This document shows, piece by piece, positions 26,089-35,800 of a stretch of DNA of 64,000 nucleotides (within the stretch, counting starts at the first letter, position 1; every line of letters begins with the position of its first letter). Where the stretch lies: contig WGMV01000020.1 in assembly GCA_016124905.1 (NCBI GenBank), positions 1 to 64,000 of the forward strand, in the 5' to 3' direction. The notes under the pieces were generated by a model. The model saw only the letters and a program-made list of their open reading frames with translations. It was not told where the DNA came from and did not search any database. The stretch is from a bacterium. Its GTDB lineage: Bacteria; Pseudomonadota; Alphaproteobacteria; Rickettsiales; RI-342. The position numbers were made by a program, and so were the translations under genes.

Positions 26089-27501
26089 TTATTTCCTCAA
26101 CAAATCGCGTACATCGACAAAATGGCCCGCAATGGCGGCTGCCGCAGCCATCGCCGGGCTCACAAGGTGCGTGCGCCCGCCGCGGCCCTGACGGCCCTCG
26201 AAATTGCGGTTGGAGGTGGACGCGCAACGCTCACCCGGCTTCAGCTTGTCCTCATTCATCGCCAGGCACATGGAGCAGCCTGGCTCGCGCCAGTCGAACC
26301 CCGCCTCGGTGAAGACCTTGTCCAGCCCTTCGGCCTCTGCCTGTTCTTTCACAAGGCCGGAACCGGGCACGATCATCGCATGCACATTCGGCGCCACATG
26401 GCGACCACGCGCAATCACGGCGACTTCGCGCAAATCTTCAATCCGCCCGTTGGTGCAGGAGCCGATGAACACCTTGTCGATGCCGACCTCTGTCAGCTTC
26501 GTCCCCGGCTTCAGCCCCATATAATCCAGCGAGCGCGCCACCGCGTCGCGGCGGCTGGAATCGTCAAACTGCTCCGGCGCGGGCACCTTGTCGGTAATGG
26601 CCGCCACATCCTGCGGGCTGGTGCCCCAGGTGACGATGGGGGCGATATCCGCCGCATTCAGCGTCAGCTCATGGTCATACTTGGCACCGGCATCCGACGG
26701 CAGGGTTTTCCAGTAAGCAACCGCCTGCTCCCAATGGTCGCCCTTCGGCGCTTTGGGGCGGCCCTTAAGATAGGTGAAGGTCGTCTCATCCGGCGCGATC
26801 AACCCGGCGCGTGCACCGGCTTCGATGGACATGTTGCACACCGTCATGCGCCCTTCCATGGAAAGGCTCTGGATCGCCTCACCGGCATATTCGATCACAT
26901 AGCCCGTGCCGCCCGCAGTGCCGAGCTTGCCGATAATGGCCAGCGCGATATCCTTGGCCGTTACGCCGAGCGGCAGTTTGCCGTTCACCGTCACGCGCAT
27001 GTTCTTGGCGGGTTTTTGCAGCAGCGTTTGCGTGGCCAGCACATGCTCCACCTCGCTGGTGCCGATGCCGAAGGCCAGCGCACCGAATGCACCATGTGTG
27101 GAAGTATGCGAATCCCCGCACACGATCGTCATGCCAGGCAGCGTCAAGCCCTGCTCCGGCCCGATGATGTGCACAATGCCCTGGCGCTTATCCGTCAGCG
27201 CGAAATAAGGCACGCCGAAACTGCTGCAGTTGCGCTCCAGCGTTTCCACCTGAATGCGTGAATCTTCCACGCGAATGCCCTTGGCGCGGTTTTCGGTCGG
27301 GATATTATGGTCGGCCACGGCCTGCGTGGCGCCCGGGCGGCGCACGTTGCGGCCCGCCAGACGGAGCCCCTCAAAAGCCTGCGGGCTGGTGACCTCATGC
27401 ACCAGATGGCGGTCGATATAAATCAGCGCGGTGCCGTCTTCCTGCACACGCACAAGATGATCCTGCCAGATTTTGTCGAATAGGGTACGTTTGCTTGTCA
27501 T
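26089..27501 (-). CDS. leuC: 3-isopropylmalate dehydratase large subunit
   Basis: This 470-residue aconitase-family protein starts with [12 protein letters not shown]. It has [32 protein letters not shown], and the 4Fe-4S cluster cysteines occur in [13 protein letters not shown] and [13 protein letters not shown]. First gene of the leuCDB operon. The 140 bp gap upstream (27502-27641) holds its promoter and the terminator of the ribosomal operon. I see no obvious leader peptide with a leucine codon run. Confidence 0.97.
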   Translation of the reverse strand: MTSKRTLFDKIWQDHLVRVQEDGTALIYIDRHLVHEVTSPQAFEGLRLAGRNVRRPGATQAVADHNIPTENRAKGIRVEDSRIQVETLERNCSSFGVPYFALTDKRQGIVHIIGPEQGLTLPGMTIVCGDSHTSTHGAFGALAFGIGTSEVEHVLATQTLLQKPAKNMRVTVNGKLPLGVTAKDIALAIIGKLGTAGGTGYVIEYAGEAIQSLSMEGRMTVCNMSIEAGARAGLIAPDETTFTYLKGRPKAPKGDHWEQAVAYWKTLPSDAGAKYDHELTLNAADIAPIVTWGTSPQDVAAITDKVPAPEQFDDSSRRDAVARSLDYMGLKPGTKLTEVGIDKVFIGSCTNGRIEDLREVAVIARGRHVAPNVHAMIVPGSGLVKEQAEAEGLDKVFTEAGFDWREPGCSMCLAMNEDKLKPGERCASTSNRNFEGRQGRGGRTHLVSPAMAAAAAIAGHFVDVRDLLRK

Positions 27502-27580
27502 AAATCCCAGCCTTTTCCGAAGAAAGGCACGTTAATACACAGGTTCAAGCCGCGCAAGGCTTCTGCATGAATTTTTGATG

Positions 27581-27615
27581 AAAAGAAAGGGCGTGGGATG
27601 ACTCCCACGCCCTTT
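27581..27615 (-). terminator. Strong rho-independent terminator of the rpsP-rimM-trmD-rplS operon
   Basis: A perfect 13 bp stem (27586-27598 with 27603-27615) and a 4-base loop are followed on the minus strand by a T-rich tract (the stem's own TTT then CTTTTC). It starts 27 bases after the rplS stop. Confidence 0.93.
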
Positions 27616-27641
27616 ACAATGCAATCGCTAAAACTTAGCGA

Positions 27642-28037
27642 TTAAGCCGCATCCGTCTCGCCGGATTTTTCCTGACCACGGGTCAGGTCCAGCTTCTCAC
27701 GGATACGGGCCGACTTACCGCGACGATCGCGCAGGTAGTAAAGCTTGGCGCGGCGAACTTCACCACGGCGCACCAGCTCGATGGATTCCAGACGCGGGCT
27801 GTACAGCGGGAACACGCGTTCCACGCCTTCGCCATGGCTGATCTTACGGACGGTGAAAGAGGAATTGATGCCGTCATTGTGGCGGGCGATGCACAGGCCT
27901 TCGAAAGCCTGAACGCGCTCGTTGTTACCTTCAATGATGCGTACATTCACTTTAAGCGTATCACCAGGCGCAAAATCAGGAACTTTGCGGTCTAGTTTGG
28001 CGATTTGCTCTTGCTCGAACTGCTGAAGCAGGTTCAT
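27642..28037 (-). CDS. rplS: 50S ribosomal protein L19
   Basis: This 131-residue protein has the L19 core: [60 protein letters not shown], then [23 protein letters not shown]. It sits at the interface of the ribosomal subunits. A C-terminal tail of about 15 residues is charged and variable, as in many alphaproteobacteria. It is the last gene of the operon and is followed by a strong terminator. Confidence 0.98.
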   Translation of the reverse strand: MNLLQQFEQEQIAKLDRKVPDFAPGDTLKVNVRIIEGNNERVQAFEGLCIARHNDGINSSFTVRKISHGEGVERVFPLYSPRLESIELVRRGEVRRAKLYYLRDRRGKSARIREKLDLTRGQEKSGETDAA

Positions 28038-28117
28038 GATTTCGCTCCTTAACTAGGGTTGATGAACTCGGGATGAGATCATCGCAAAACCTTGCCATTC
28101 AAGGCTTTGCGATATCC

Positions 28118-28831
28118 TCACTTGCGATAAGCCTGCCAGAGATCCGGGCGTCGCTCACGCGTGGTCTTTTCCGCTTCCTCCTGCCGCCATGCTTTCACTT
28201 TCGCATGATGGCCGGATGTCAGAATCTCCGGAATCTCCCTCCCCTCCCACACGGGCGGACGGGTATATTGCGGATATTCCAGCAACCCTGCCGAAAAACT
28301 TTCCTCATCGGCGGAAAGCGGCTCACCCATTACACCGGGTATCAGGCGAACACAAGCATCAACCAGCGTCAACGCCGCGGGCTCACCGCCGGAAAGGACG
28401 TAATCGCCGATGGCGAATTCTTCCACTCCGTGATGGTCCAGCACCCGTTGGTCAATGCCTTCGAACCGGCCAGAGATAATAACGATATTTTTGGAATTTA
28501 CCAGTGATTTTACATCCGCTTGGCCAAGTTTGCGCCCCCGCGCGCACATGGCCACCAAACGGGGGGCCTCCGGCAGCGCCGCAAGCGCAATTTCTTTAGC
28601 CTTTTCAATCGCATCATGCATCACATCGCATTTCAGCACCATGCCCGCGCCGCCGCCATAGGGCGTGTCGTCCACCGTGCCATGCTTGTCTTTGGCAAAA
28701 TCACGCAGCTGCACGGCCTTATAGCCCCAGATGCCCTGCTCCATTGCCCGCCCGGCCAGCGAATAGGCCAGGTGCCCGGGAAACATCTCCGGAAACAGCG
28801 TGATAAAGGTGCTGTGGAACTGGAGGCTCAT
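28118..28831 (-). CDS. trmD: tRNA (guanine-N1)-methyltransferase TrmD
   Basis: This 237-residue protein carries the SPOUT-class TrmD motifs: [71 protein letters not shown] and [14 protein letters not shown]. It methylates G37 of tRNAs with SAM and prevents frameshifting. The start overlaps the rimM stop by 4 bases. Typical length. Confidence 0.97.
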   Translation of the reverse strand: MSLQFHSTFITLFPEMFPGHLAYSLAGRAMEQGIWGYKAVQLRDFAKDKHGTVDDTPYGGGAGMVLKCDVMHDAIEKAKEIALAALPEAPRLVAMCARGRKLGQADVKSLVNSKNIVIISGRFEGIDQRVLDHHGVEEFAIGDYVLSGGEPAALTLVDACVRLIPGVMGEPLSADEESFSAGLLEYPQYTRPPVWEGREIPEILTSGHHAKVKAWRQEEAEKTTRERRPDLWQAYRK

Positions 28832-29349
28832 TCGTCCTTTACCTCCACCTCATCCGGCGGCGTGAAGGTGATCTGCCGTGCACTCACGTCGATATGCGGG
28901 AAATTCGCCTTGGTGAAACTCACCATCTCGCCCTTACGCAACGGATCGTCAAAGGCGATATCGAGTATATCCCCCGCGCCATATTGCAGCACCGCCTGCA
29001 CCACGCCGAGCGGCTTGCCCGCCGCATCCACCACGCGCATGCCGCGCAGCTCCTCAATGTAAAACTCATCTTCTTCCGTCTCAGGTAGATGCTCTGCCAG
29101 CGTGTAGAGCTTCATGCCCTTCAACGCCTCAGCCGCATTCCGGTCCCTTACTCCGGGAAACTGCACCACCAGCATGCCCTGCCCCGTCATGCCTACGATC
29201 TCAAGCTCCTGCGGGCGCCCCTTTTCATCGGTCAATGGGTAATCCAGAATCGCTTCCGGGTCGGCCGTGTGCGCCTTCAAACGCACCTGCCCGCGCACCC
29301 CTTGGGGGGCGCCAACCTCAGCCAGCAATATCCGGTCATCGTTTTTCAT
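28828..29349 (-). CDS. rimM: 16S rRNA processing factor RimM
   Basis: This 173-residue protein has the N-terminal RimM beta-barrel ([22 protein letters not shown]) and the C-terminal PRC-barrel ([39 protein letters not shown]). It helps mature the 30S head around protein S19. It is placed between rpsP and trmD in the standard order. A hairpin with a T-run precedes it (29362-29394). Confidence 0.95.
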   Translation of the reverse strand: MKNDDRILLAEVGAPQGVRGQVRLKAHTADPEAILDYPLTDEKGRPQELEIVGMTGQGMLVVQFPGVRDRNAAEALKGMKLYTLAEHLPETEEDEFYIEELRGMRVVDAAGKPLGVVQAVLQYGAGDILDIAFDDPLRKGEMVSFTKANFPHIDVSARQITFTPPDEVEVKDE

Positions 29350-29361
29350 GTTTTACCCAAC

Positions 29362-29394
29362 AAAAAACCCCTGCGCGTTTATCACACACAGGGG
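29362..29394 (-). terminator. Intra-operon terminator/attenuator between rpsP and rimM
   Basis: On the minus strand CCCCTGTG pairs with CGCAGGGG (8 bp with one G-T) across a loop, followed directly by TTTTTTG. It lies between the rpsP stop (29419) and the rimM start (29349), so it would reduce transcription of rimM-trmD-rplS relative to rpsP unless an internal promoter is used. Confidence 0.7.
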
Positions 29395-29418
29395 CTTATC
29401 GAAAGCAGAACCGCTAAA

Positions 29419-29886
29419 CTATGCGGCAGCTTCACCTTCAGCAGCAGGAGCAGCGGCTTCCTCAGCGGGAGCGGCTTCAGCCGGTGCGGCAGCAGCCTCG
29501 GCGGCCTTGGCAGCAGCGGCCTCTTTCTCAGCGGCAGCGGCTTCAGCGGCTTCTTTGGCAGCCGTTTCAGCAGCGGCGCGGGCTTCGATTACAGCCTTTT
29601 TCTCACGCTTGTAATCCAGGAATTTCGGCTTGTTCTTCAGCATGCCGGCTTCAAACAGGAAGCGGGCCACGCGGTCCGTCGGCTGGGCGCCGGTGGAGAG
29701 CCAGTATTGGATACGGTCGGCATTCAGCTTCAGGCGCTGGCCGCCATCTTTCGGCAGCAAAGGGTTGTAGGTGCCCAGACGCTCGATGAACTCACCATCG
29801 CGCGGCGCACGCGCATCGGCGGCTACCACACGGTAGAAGGGGCGTTTTTTAGCACCGGCACGGGCCAGACGAAGTTTTACAGCCAT
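29419..29886 (-). CDS. rpsP: 30S ribosomal protein S16 with Ala/Glu-rich C-terminal extension
   Basis: The first ~85 residues are canonical S16: [42 protein letters not shown] and [23 protein letters not shown]. The C-terminal ~55 residues are almost only Ala, Glu and Lys with a few Pro ([20 protein letters not shown]), giving 155 residues in all. Such extensions are common in alphaproteobacterial S16. The gene heads the rpsP-rimM-trmD-rplS operon. Confidence 0.98.
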   Translation of the reverse strand: MAVKLRLARAGAKKRPFYRVVAADARAPRDGEFIERLGTYNPLLPKDGGQRLKLNADRIQYWLSTGAQPTDRVARFLFEAGMLKNKPKFLDYKREKKAVIEARAAAETAAKEAAEAAAAEKEAAAAKAAEAAAAPAEAAPAEEAAAPAAEGEAAA

Positions 29887-30192
29887 GATTCTGTTCTTTG
29901 GTTAATGGTCAGTTTAATAAGGGATGGTGTCCATAGCCCAAAAGATTCCCCTTGGCTAGTGATTTTTTCACCTTTCCCTATAAATATCCGCCAATAATAA
30001 CATTAACGACATAGATACGAGCAAAGCGAGTTGGGCTATTGAGGCCCCGCGCCATAATTGGCTCGTACCGCGAACGCAGTGAGCAAACGCCAAGTTAATA
30101 GCAGCTAATTTTAGCTGCTATTAATCCTCTGTTGACCAATCTTACGCTATGGCTAGCTTCCAATAGAATAATATTAGGTTACAGGCTTCACC
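29887..30192. other. Divergent intergenic region rpsP/scoA without a gene
   Basis: This 306 bp region between two divergent operons has no credible reading frame. It holds an AT-rich part near rpsP (its probable promoter), a middle part with GCAAAGCGAG and GCGAACGCAGTGAGC (30019-30084), words resembling short dispersed repeats, and a 13 bp perfect inverted repeat (30095-30124). The unusual middle part may be a small repeat insertion or encode a small RNA; neither can be decided here. Confidence 0.5.
30095..30124. repeat. 13 bp perfect inverted repeat
   Basis: TTAATAGCAGCTA (30095-30107) and TAGCTGCTATTAA (30112-30124) form a perfect 13 bp stem with loop ATTT. There is no T-run on the plus side (TCCTCTG follows), and both flanking genes point away. 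A simple terminator role is therefore doubtful unless a small RNA ends here. Confidence 0.8.
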
Positions 30193-30891
30193 ATGAGTAA
30201 ACTCGTCCCAACCGCGCAGGAAGCCTTGAAAGGCCTGTTATTTGACGGCATGACCATCATGTCCGGCGGCTTTGGCCTGTGCGGCATCCCGGAAACATTG
30301 ATCTCCGCCATCCGTGATTCGGGCGTCCAAAACATCACCGTCATCAGCAACAATTGCGGGGTGGATGATTTCGGCCTGGGGATTTTGCTGAAAACCCGCC
30401 AGATCAAAAAAATGGTCTCTTCCTATGTAGGTGAGAACAAAACCTTTGAGCAGCAATACCTGAGCGGCGAACTGGAACTGGAATTCAACCCCCAGGGCAC
30501 CCTGGCCGAGCGCATCCGCGCCGGTGGTGCGGGCATTCCGGCCTTCTACACCGCCACCGGCTATGGCACCATCGTGGCTGAAGGCAAGGAAACACGCGAG
30601 TTTAACGGCCGCCATTACGTAATGGAAACCGGCCTGACGGCCGACCTGGCCATCGTCAAAGCCTGGAAAGGCGATGAAAAAGGCAATTTGATTTATCGCA
30701 AGACAGCCCGCAATTTTAACCCCATGATGTGCATGGCGGGAAAGGTGACCATCGCGGAAGTGGAGGAAATCGTTCCCATTGGCAGCATTGGGGCGGATAA
30801 TATCCATACTCCGAGCATCTTTGTGCAGAAACTCATTAAGGCAAGCCTGTGCGAAAAACGCATTGAGCGCCTCACCACGCGGAGCAAATGA
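30193..30891 (+). CDS. scoA: 3-oxoacid CoA-transferase subunit A
   Basis: This 232-residue protein has the CoA-transferase subunit A signature ([22 protein letters not shown]) and later [15 protein letters not shown] and [16 protein letters not shown]. With ScoB it transfers CoA from succinyl-CoA to a 3-oxoacid such as acetoacetate, in ketone body or polyhydroxybutyrate use. Its stop lies one base before the scoB start. Exact acyl substrate is inferred from family likeness. Confidence 0.94.
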   Translation: MSKLVPTAQEALKGLLFDGMTIMSGGFGLCGIPETLISAIRDSGVQNITVISNNCGVDDFGLGILLKTRQIKKMVSSYVGENKTFEQQYLSGELELEFNPQGTLAERIRAGGAGIPAFYTATGYGTIVAEGKETREFNGRHYVMETGLTADLAIVKAWKGDEKGNLIYRKTARNFNPMMCMAGKVTIAEVEEIVPIGSIGADNIHTPSIFVQKLIKASLCEKRIERLTTRSK

Positions 30892-30892
30892 C

Positions 30893-31528
30893 ATGCCTTG
30901 GACCAACGAAGAAATGTGCCAGCGCGCCGCGAAGAACTTCTTCCCAGGCTGCTACGCCAACCTCGGCATCGGCATGCCCACCCAGGTGGCCAATTACATC
31001 CCCGAAGGCATGGAAGTGACGCTGCACAGCGAAAACGGCATGCTAGGCATGGGCCCCTACCCCTTTGAAGGCCAGGCCGACCCCGACCTTATCAACGCCG
31101 GCAAGGAAACCATCACCGAGCTCGCCGAGAGCAGCTATTTCGATTCCGCCACGTCATTCGCCATGGTGCGCGGCGGCCATATCGACCTCACCATTTTAGG
31201 CGCGCTGGAAGTTGCCGAGAATGGCGACCTGGCCAACTGGATGGTTCCGGGCAAAATGGTTAAAGGCATGGGCGGCGCCATGGATCTGGTGGCCGGTGTA
31301 AAAAACATTGTGGTGTTGATGGGCCACGCCGCCAAGGACGGATCACCCAAGCTGCGCAAGGCATGCAGCCTGCCGCTGACGGGCATGGGCGTGGTGAACA
31401 CCGTCATCACCGAGCTGGGAGAATTTCGCATCCAAAAAGGCAAGGGTGTGCGCCTGGTGGAAATTGCCCCCGGCGTAACGCTTGAGGAAATCAAGGCCAA
31501 GACGGAGTGCGATTTCATTCATGGATGA
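30893..31528 (+). CDS. scoB: 3-oxoacid CoA-transferase subunit B
   Basis: The protein has 211 residues from ATG 30893, matching the usual PWTNEEMCQRAAKNF start; the frame extends upstream inside scoA. The catalytic Glu47 lies in HSENGMLGMGPYP. Other conserved parts are GHIDLTILGALEVAENGDLANWMVPGKMVKGMGGAMDL and the C-terminal TECDF. It acts as a heterodimer or tetramer with ScoA. It overlaps the downstream DUF2336 gene by 8 bases. Confidence 0.95.
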   Translation: MPWTNEEMCQRAAKNFFPGCYANLGIGMPTQVANYIPEGMEVTLHSENGMLGMGPYPFEGQADPDLINAGKETITELAESSYFDSATSFAMVRGGHIDLTILGALEVAENGDLANWMVPGKMVKGMGGAMDLVAGVKNIVVLMGHAAKDGSPKLRKACSLPLTGMGVVNTVITELGEFRIQKGKGVRLVEIAPGVTLEEIKAKTECDFIHG

Positions 31529-32675
31529 CGAGAATGGTATCAATGGCGGCTTGAACGGCGGGCTGAAGGATGTCCTTTCCCGGCTTGAGAATTATTCCGA
31601 CAAGATACCCAGCGAGATCCGTCTGAGCGTCACCAAACGCGCCGCGCAGAATTTCAGCGGCCGCAAACTCAGCCAGGACGATATGGACGTGGCGCTGTCG
31701 ATGTTTCGCATCATGTGCCGCGACGTGGAAGTGGAAATACGCCAGGTGCTCGCCGAAAGCCTGAAATCCGACCCCATGCTCCCGCGCGATATCGCCCTGG
31801 TCATGGCTAAGGATGTGATTGATGTCTCCTCCCCTCTGCTGCAGTTCAGCCCGGTGCTGGAAGACAAGGACCTGCTGGAAATCCTGAAGGATAACCCGCC
31901 TGTGGCTAAGCAACTGGCCATCGCCACCCGCCCCGTGGTGAACGAGCCGGTCGTCATGGCGCTGGTGGAAAACGGCCCGCAGGACGTGCTGGCCCGCGTC
32001 ATCGAAAACCAGGGCGCCAAGCTGAACGACCAGAGCGTGCTCAAGGCATTCGAACGCTTCCCCGAGGCCGAGTCCTCACTCATCCGCATGGTGGAGCGCC
32101 ACGCCCTCCCGCGTGAGGTAATGGACCGCCTTGTGAGCAAGGTCTCCCTGAAACTGCGCGGCGCATTGATGGAAACCAGCGGTGGCTCGGCAGCCCCGTC
32201 ACGCGTGGACGACGCCATCATGGCCACCGAGGAATGGGCGCGTCTGACGCTCGTCGCCAAGGCAAGCCAGAAAGAAATGGAAAGCTATGTGGACGAGCTC
32301 AACCGCACGCAGAAGCTCACCCCTTCACTGATGCTCCGCGCGCTTTGCTGGGGCTATGTGAATTTCTTCGAAGCCGCCATCGCCAGCCGCGCCAACGTGC
32401 CGCTGAACAATGCGCGCCAGTTACTGCACGATCAGGGCCCTCTCGGCTTCAAGGCCATTTACAAGGCCGCCAACATGCCCGCCGGCATGGGCGAGGCCAT
32501 GAAAGTGCTCTTTCACATGGCACTGGATGCCATCAAGAACCACGAGGAGAACGCCCGCTTCCCCGAGGCATTGCTGGAAGGCATCATGCGCGGAGGCTAT
32601 CAGGGAAAAGTGGATAATATGGCCTACATCGTCGCCCTGCTTGGCCACAATATCCGCATCGGCATGCAATCTTAA
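31521..32675 (+). CDS. DUF2336 family protein
   Basis: The protein has 384 residues from ATG 31521 (MDDENGIN), within the end of scoB. It is a helical-repeat protein with successive 35-40 residue units (for example SLKSDPMLPRDIALVMAKD, ILKDNPPVAKQLAIATRPVV, LVENGPQDVLARVIENQ), the pattern of the alphaproteobacterial DUF2336 family, which resembles HEAT-like repeats. Family members are often linked to signalling and cell cycle, but no biochemical role is established that I can state. It is cytoplasmic. Translational coupling to scoB may be incidental. Confidence 0.85.
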   Translation: MDDENGINGGLNGGLKDVLSRLENYSDKIPSEIRLSVTKRAAQNFSGRKLSQDDMDVALSMFRIMCRDVEVEIRQVLAESLKSDPMLPRDIALVMAKDVIDVSSPLLQFSPVLEDKDLLEILKDNPPVAKQLAIATRPVVNEPVVMALVENGPQDVLARVIENQGAKLNDQSVLKAFERFPEAESSLIRMVERHALPREVMDRLVSKVSLKLRGALMETSGGSAAPSRVDDAIMATEEWARLTLVAKASQKEMESYVDELNRTQKLTPSLMLRALCWGYVNFFEAAIASRANVPLNNARQLLHDQGPLGFKAIYKAANMPAGMGEAMKVLFHMALDAIKNHEENARFPEALLEGIMRGGYQGKVDNMAYIVALLGHNIRIGMQS

Positions 32676-32732
32676 CCAAGTTAACCCTTTTTCAGTTCAA
32701 TCTGTTAAGATGGCCTGACAGGCGGAGTTTCT

Positions 32733-33527
32733 ATGGTCATCCAGCTCAAAAAGAAAATACCGTTCGCGCTCGTTTCCGATGATACGGAAAAGGCCGCAAG
32801 CGCGCGCGTGGCGCTGGAGGAGCAATATCAGTTCCTTGATCTGCGCAAGGACAAGCGGCACCTCAGCGGTATTATCGCGCTGGGTGGCGATGGCTTCATG
32901 CTCCACACACTGCACCGCTTCATGGGCAAGAACATTCCCGTCTATGGCATGAACCGGGGCACGGTGGGTTTTCTCATGAACCGTTTCCGCGTCGGCGGGC
33001 TGGAGGAGCGCCTGGCGACTGCCGAAGCCACCACGCTCTATCCGCTGCGCATGTTCGTGCGCACGCTGGATGGCAGCCATCACGAAGCGCTGGCCATCAA
33101 CGAGGTCTCACTCCACCGCCAGACGCGCCAGGCCGCCAAGCTTCGCATCATTGTGGACCATGTGGTGCGCATGGAGGAGATGATCTGCGACGGTATCCTG
33201 GTCGCCACGCCAGCCGGTAGCTCGGCCTATAACCTTTCCGCCAACGGCCCCATCCTGCCGCTGGTGTCAAACATCGTGGCGCTCACGCCCATTTCGGTGT
33301 TCCGCCCGCGCCGCTGGCGCGGCGCGCTGCTGCCGAGCAACGTCACGCTGCATTTCGATGTGATCGAGGCGCAGAAGCGTCCCGTCAGCGCCGTGGCGGA
33401 TTTTACCGAAGTGCGCAACGTCACCGAAGTGGAAGTGAGCGAATATCGCGGCCACAGCCTTACCCTGCTGTTCGACCCCGAACATAAACTGGAAGAACGG
33501 ATGCTCAAAGAGCAGTTCGCCCCTTAA
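32733..33527 (+). CDS. nadK: NAD kinase
   Basis: This 264-residue protein has all NadK motifs: GGDG at 51-54, [24 protein letters not shown] and [24 protein letters not shown]. It phosphorylates NAD to NADP with ATP. Length is normal for the short alphaproteobacterial form. It ends 4 bases before the stop of the convergent gene at 33532. Confidence 0.96.
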   Translation: MVIQLKKKIPFALVSDDTEKAASARVALEEQYQFLDLRKDKRHLSGIIALGGDGFMLHTLHRFMGKNIPVYGMNRGTVGFLMNRFRVGGLEERLATAEATTLYPLRMFVRTLDGSHHEALAINEVSLHRQTRQAAKLRIIVDHVVRMEEMICDGILVATPAGSSAYNLSANGPILPLVSNIVALTPISVFRPRRWRGALLPSNVTLHFDVIEAQKRPVSAVADFTEVRNVTEVEVSEYRGHSLTLLFDPEHKLEERMLKEQFAP

Positions 33528-33531
33528 AATA

Positions 33532-34095
33532 CTAGAGGGCTACTGCCGGTTTCATGTTGGCCACGGCTTCTTCCTGCGCTACCTTGTCCATATAAAGACG
33601 CTCGGTGGTGTGGATTGTCTGGCGTTCCTTGCTCACCTCATTGGCATTGTAGGCTTCCTGGCCCACGGCATTGAACGCGCCAAGAATGAACGTAGCATCG
33701 GCAAACGCTTTGGCCCCGCCGATCACCACGGCATTGGTCGGGCTGCGGCGATATTGCTCGGCAATCCCTCTGGCCTCGTCTTCGCTGAAGCTGACGGCAA
33801 GGCCGTTTTTGGCATTGAGCTTATCGACCGTCAGTTTCACCAGCTCGGCGCGCGCATCGGTGCGGAGCACATCATCGGCATAGGCCGTTGCCGCGCTGGC
33901 GGTAACACTGGCATAAGGCCCGAGAACCGGCACACCCCAGAAAACCGCAAAATTGGCGAATGAACGCGCCGCCCCCTCCAGAATACTGGCTCCCATATCG
34001 CGTTTGAAGGCGGAAATCCCGAACTGCTCGAACCGGTGTTCATCGGCCACCAGGTCGTTCACCTCATCGCGGCTCAGTGTTTGAATGTCTGCCAT
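33532..34095 (-). CDS. Hypothetical protein
   Basis: This 187-residue protein starts at an ATG with GGAG 6 bases upstream. It has no signal peptide; a moderately hydrophobic stretch (SFANFAVFWGVPVLGPYASVTASAATAYA) lies at about 45-73 and a second (NAVVIGGAKAFADATFILGAFNAVG) at about 120-145. These may be membrane-associated helices. The ends are charged. I recognise no family. It is followed upstream by the small SdhAF4 gene on the same strand. Confidence 0.65.
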   Translation of the reverse strand: MADIQTLSRDEVNDLVADEHRFEQFGISAFKRDMGASILEGAARSFANFAVFWGVPVLGPYASVTASAATAYADDVLRTDARAELVKLTVDKLNAKNGLAVSFSEDEARGIAEQYRRSPTNAVVIGGAKAFADATFILGAFNAVGQEAYNANEVSKERQTIHTTERLYMDKVAQEEAVANMKPAVAL

Positions 34096-34165
34096 ATCAA
34101 TCTCCGTAAAGCGGCGTTACCGGTGCATAGGGTTGCAAATCTATGTGAAAATGGCGTGACGGCCC

Positions 34166-34330
34166 TTAAAAATCCACCTCAATGCCGTTCTTTTCCCAGG
34201 TTCCGTAACGGGTTGGCTCCGGCCCTTTGGGCCCGCCATATTCCTTGGATTTCTGGGGTTTTTCCGCCTGATTGACAGGTTTATCGGGCGTAACTTGTGG
34301 CTTTTCGCCTGTTTTGGAAGATGACGTCAT
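34166..34330 (-). CDS. Succinate dehydrogenase assembly factor 4 (DUF1674)
   Basis: This short gene has 54 residues, with ATG at 34328-34330 and TAA at 34166-34168 read on the minus strand. The N-terminal 30 residues are Lys/Pro-rich. The C-terminus is the diagnostic DUF1674/SdhAF4 motif GGPKGPEPTRYGTWEKNGIEVDF (positions 32-54). SdhAF4 binds flavinylated SdhA and aids succinate dehydrogenase assembly in alphaproteobacteria and mitochondria. Its place beside rsmB is common in alphaproteobacteria. The sdh genes are not in this window. Confidence 0.93.
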   Translation of the reverse strand: MTSSSKTGEKPQVTPDKPVNQAEKPQKSKEYGGPKGPEPTRYGTWEKNGIEVDF

Positions 34331-34412
34331 GGCAAAAACACCGTATGTGCAGGGGATGACAAGTTACCATAATCCTAAATCTTCGCCAAGCCGCACGCAG
34401 GAACGTGAAAGC

Positions 34413-35786
34413 ATGACGCTCCGCCGCAGCGCCCGTCAGCATCATCAGCGCGCCAAAACCGAGGGCCCCTCCCCCGGCGTTGCCGCCCGCCAGGCCGCCG
34501 CGCTGACGCTGGAGGCCATCCTCTACCGCTACAAAAGCTTCGACGAAGCCTTGAGCCTTGCCTGCCGTGAGCTCCGCCTTCGTCTGCCGCTCATCCCGCC
34601 GGATCGCGCCTTGATCCAGCAACTGGTTTTCGGCGTACTGCGCCACCTGCCCGAGCTCAAATCCATGGAGCGTCATTTCATCGACCGCCCGCTCAGCGAT
34701 GAGCAACGCCTGGTCAGCATCCTCATCTGGATGGGCGGCTATCAGCTGGCCTGGCTTGGCATGCCGCCGCATGCGGTGGTGGATACGGCGGTGGAAGTTG
34801 CCAAAAAGCAACCCGCCACGCGCGGCTTCGCCAAGCTGGCCAATGCCGTGCTTCGCCGCATCACCGACAGCAAACAGACGCGCCCCTGGCCCAAGCCAGC
34901 CTCCCCGCTGGACGGCCTGCCCGATTGGCTGCGCGCACGGCTGGAAGCATCCTACCCGGCGGAACGCCTGAACCTCTGGGCCGCCTGCTGGCAAAGTGAA
35001 CCGCCCCTTTACCTGACATTTAAGGAAAATGCCGAAGCCTGGGCACAGGAACATGGCGGCACCATGCTGCCTTCCGGCACCCTGCGGGCCCCTGACAACC
35101 TGCCTGCGGACATGACCGCCTGGCCCGGTTACGAAGACGGCAACTGGTGGGTGCAGGACGCCGCCGCCAGCCTCCCTGTGATGCTGATGGGCAACCTCAA
35201 AGGCAAAAAGATTCTGGAAATCGGCGCGGCCCCCGGCGGAAAAACCGCCCAGCTCGCCGCCGCGGGCGGCTATGTGGTCGCGCTCGATCGCTCATCCCAG
35301 CGCATGAAACGCCTGAAAACCAACCTCAAGCGCCTGAAGATGGAAGCCGAATGCGTCATCGCCGATGCGCGTGAATATAAGGCACGCCTCAGCTTCGACG
35401 CCGTGCTGATGGATGCTCCCTGCAGCGCCACCGGCACCATCCGCCGCCACCCCGATCTGCCCCATGTGAAGACCGCGCAGGACATCGCCGAACTTACCGC
35501 ACTGCAGGCCGAGCTGCTGGACAAGACCCCAGGCTGGCTGAAAAAAGGCGGCGAACTCTGGTACATCACCTGCTCCCTCCTGCCGGAAGAAGGCGAACAG
35601 CAGATTGACGCATTTCTGCAACGCCATGCGGACATGACCCGCAAACCCTTTTTGCCCTCTGACCTGCCTGCCGGGCTGGAACAGGCCGTCACCAAGGAGG
35701 GCGACCTGCGTCTGACGCCGGAATTCTGGCAGGAACATGGCGGCATGGATGGATTTTTTGTCGGCCGTCTGGTAAAAACAGCCTGA
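34413..35786 (+). CDS. rsmB: 16S rRNA m5C967 methyltransferase (RsmB/Fmu family)
   Basis: The N-terminal NusB-like RNA-binding domain is seen in VAARQAAALTLEAIL and ALIQQLVFGVLRHL. The SAM-dependent methyltransferase domain has IGAAPGGKTAQLAA, VIADAREY, the PC motif LMDAPCSATGTIRRHPD and the catalytic-Cys motif TCSLLPEEGE. From ATG 34413 (AGGA upstream) the product is 457 residues. The same frame offers ATG 34356 and ATG 34329; the last would overlap the start codon of the divergent SdhAF4 gene in a CATG. I prefer 34413 because it leaves room for divergent promoters in the AT-rich 34331-34412. Confidence 0.93.
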   Translation: MTLRRSARQHHQRAKTEGPSPGVAARQAAALTLEAILYRYKSFDEALSLACRELRLRLPLIPPDRALIQQLVFGVLRHLPELKSMERHFIDRPLSDEQRLVSILIWMGGYQLAWLGMPPHAVVDTAVEVAKKQPATRGFAKLANAVLRRITDSKQTRPWPKPASPLDGLPDWLRARLEASYPAERLNLWAACWQSEPPLYLTFKENAEAWAQEHGGTMLPSGTLRAPDNLPADMTAWPGYEDGNWWVQDAAASLPVMLMGNLKGKKILEIGAAPGGKTAQLAAAGGYVVALDRSSQRMKRLKTNLKRLKMEAECVIADAREYKARLSFDAVLMDAPCSATGTIRRHPDLPHVKTAQDIAELTALQAELLDKTPGWLKKGGELWYITCSLLPEEGEQQIDAFLQRHADMTRKPFLPSDLPAGLEQAVTKEGDLRLTPEFWQEHGGMDGFFVGRLVKTA

Positions 35787-35800
35787 TTCATAGGTAGCGT

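Noticed and set aside
25510-27261. A 583-codon plus-strand frame across leuD and leuC
   Set aside because: It runs antisense to two well-conserved enzymes, is His/Arg-rich, and spans their boundary. It is a shadow of GC-biased coding sequence.
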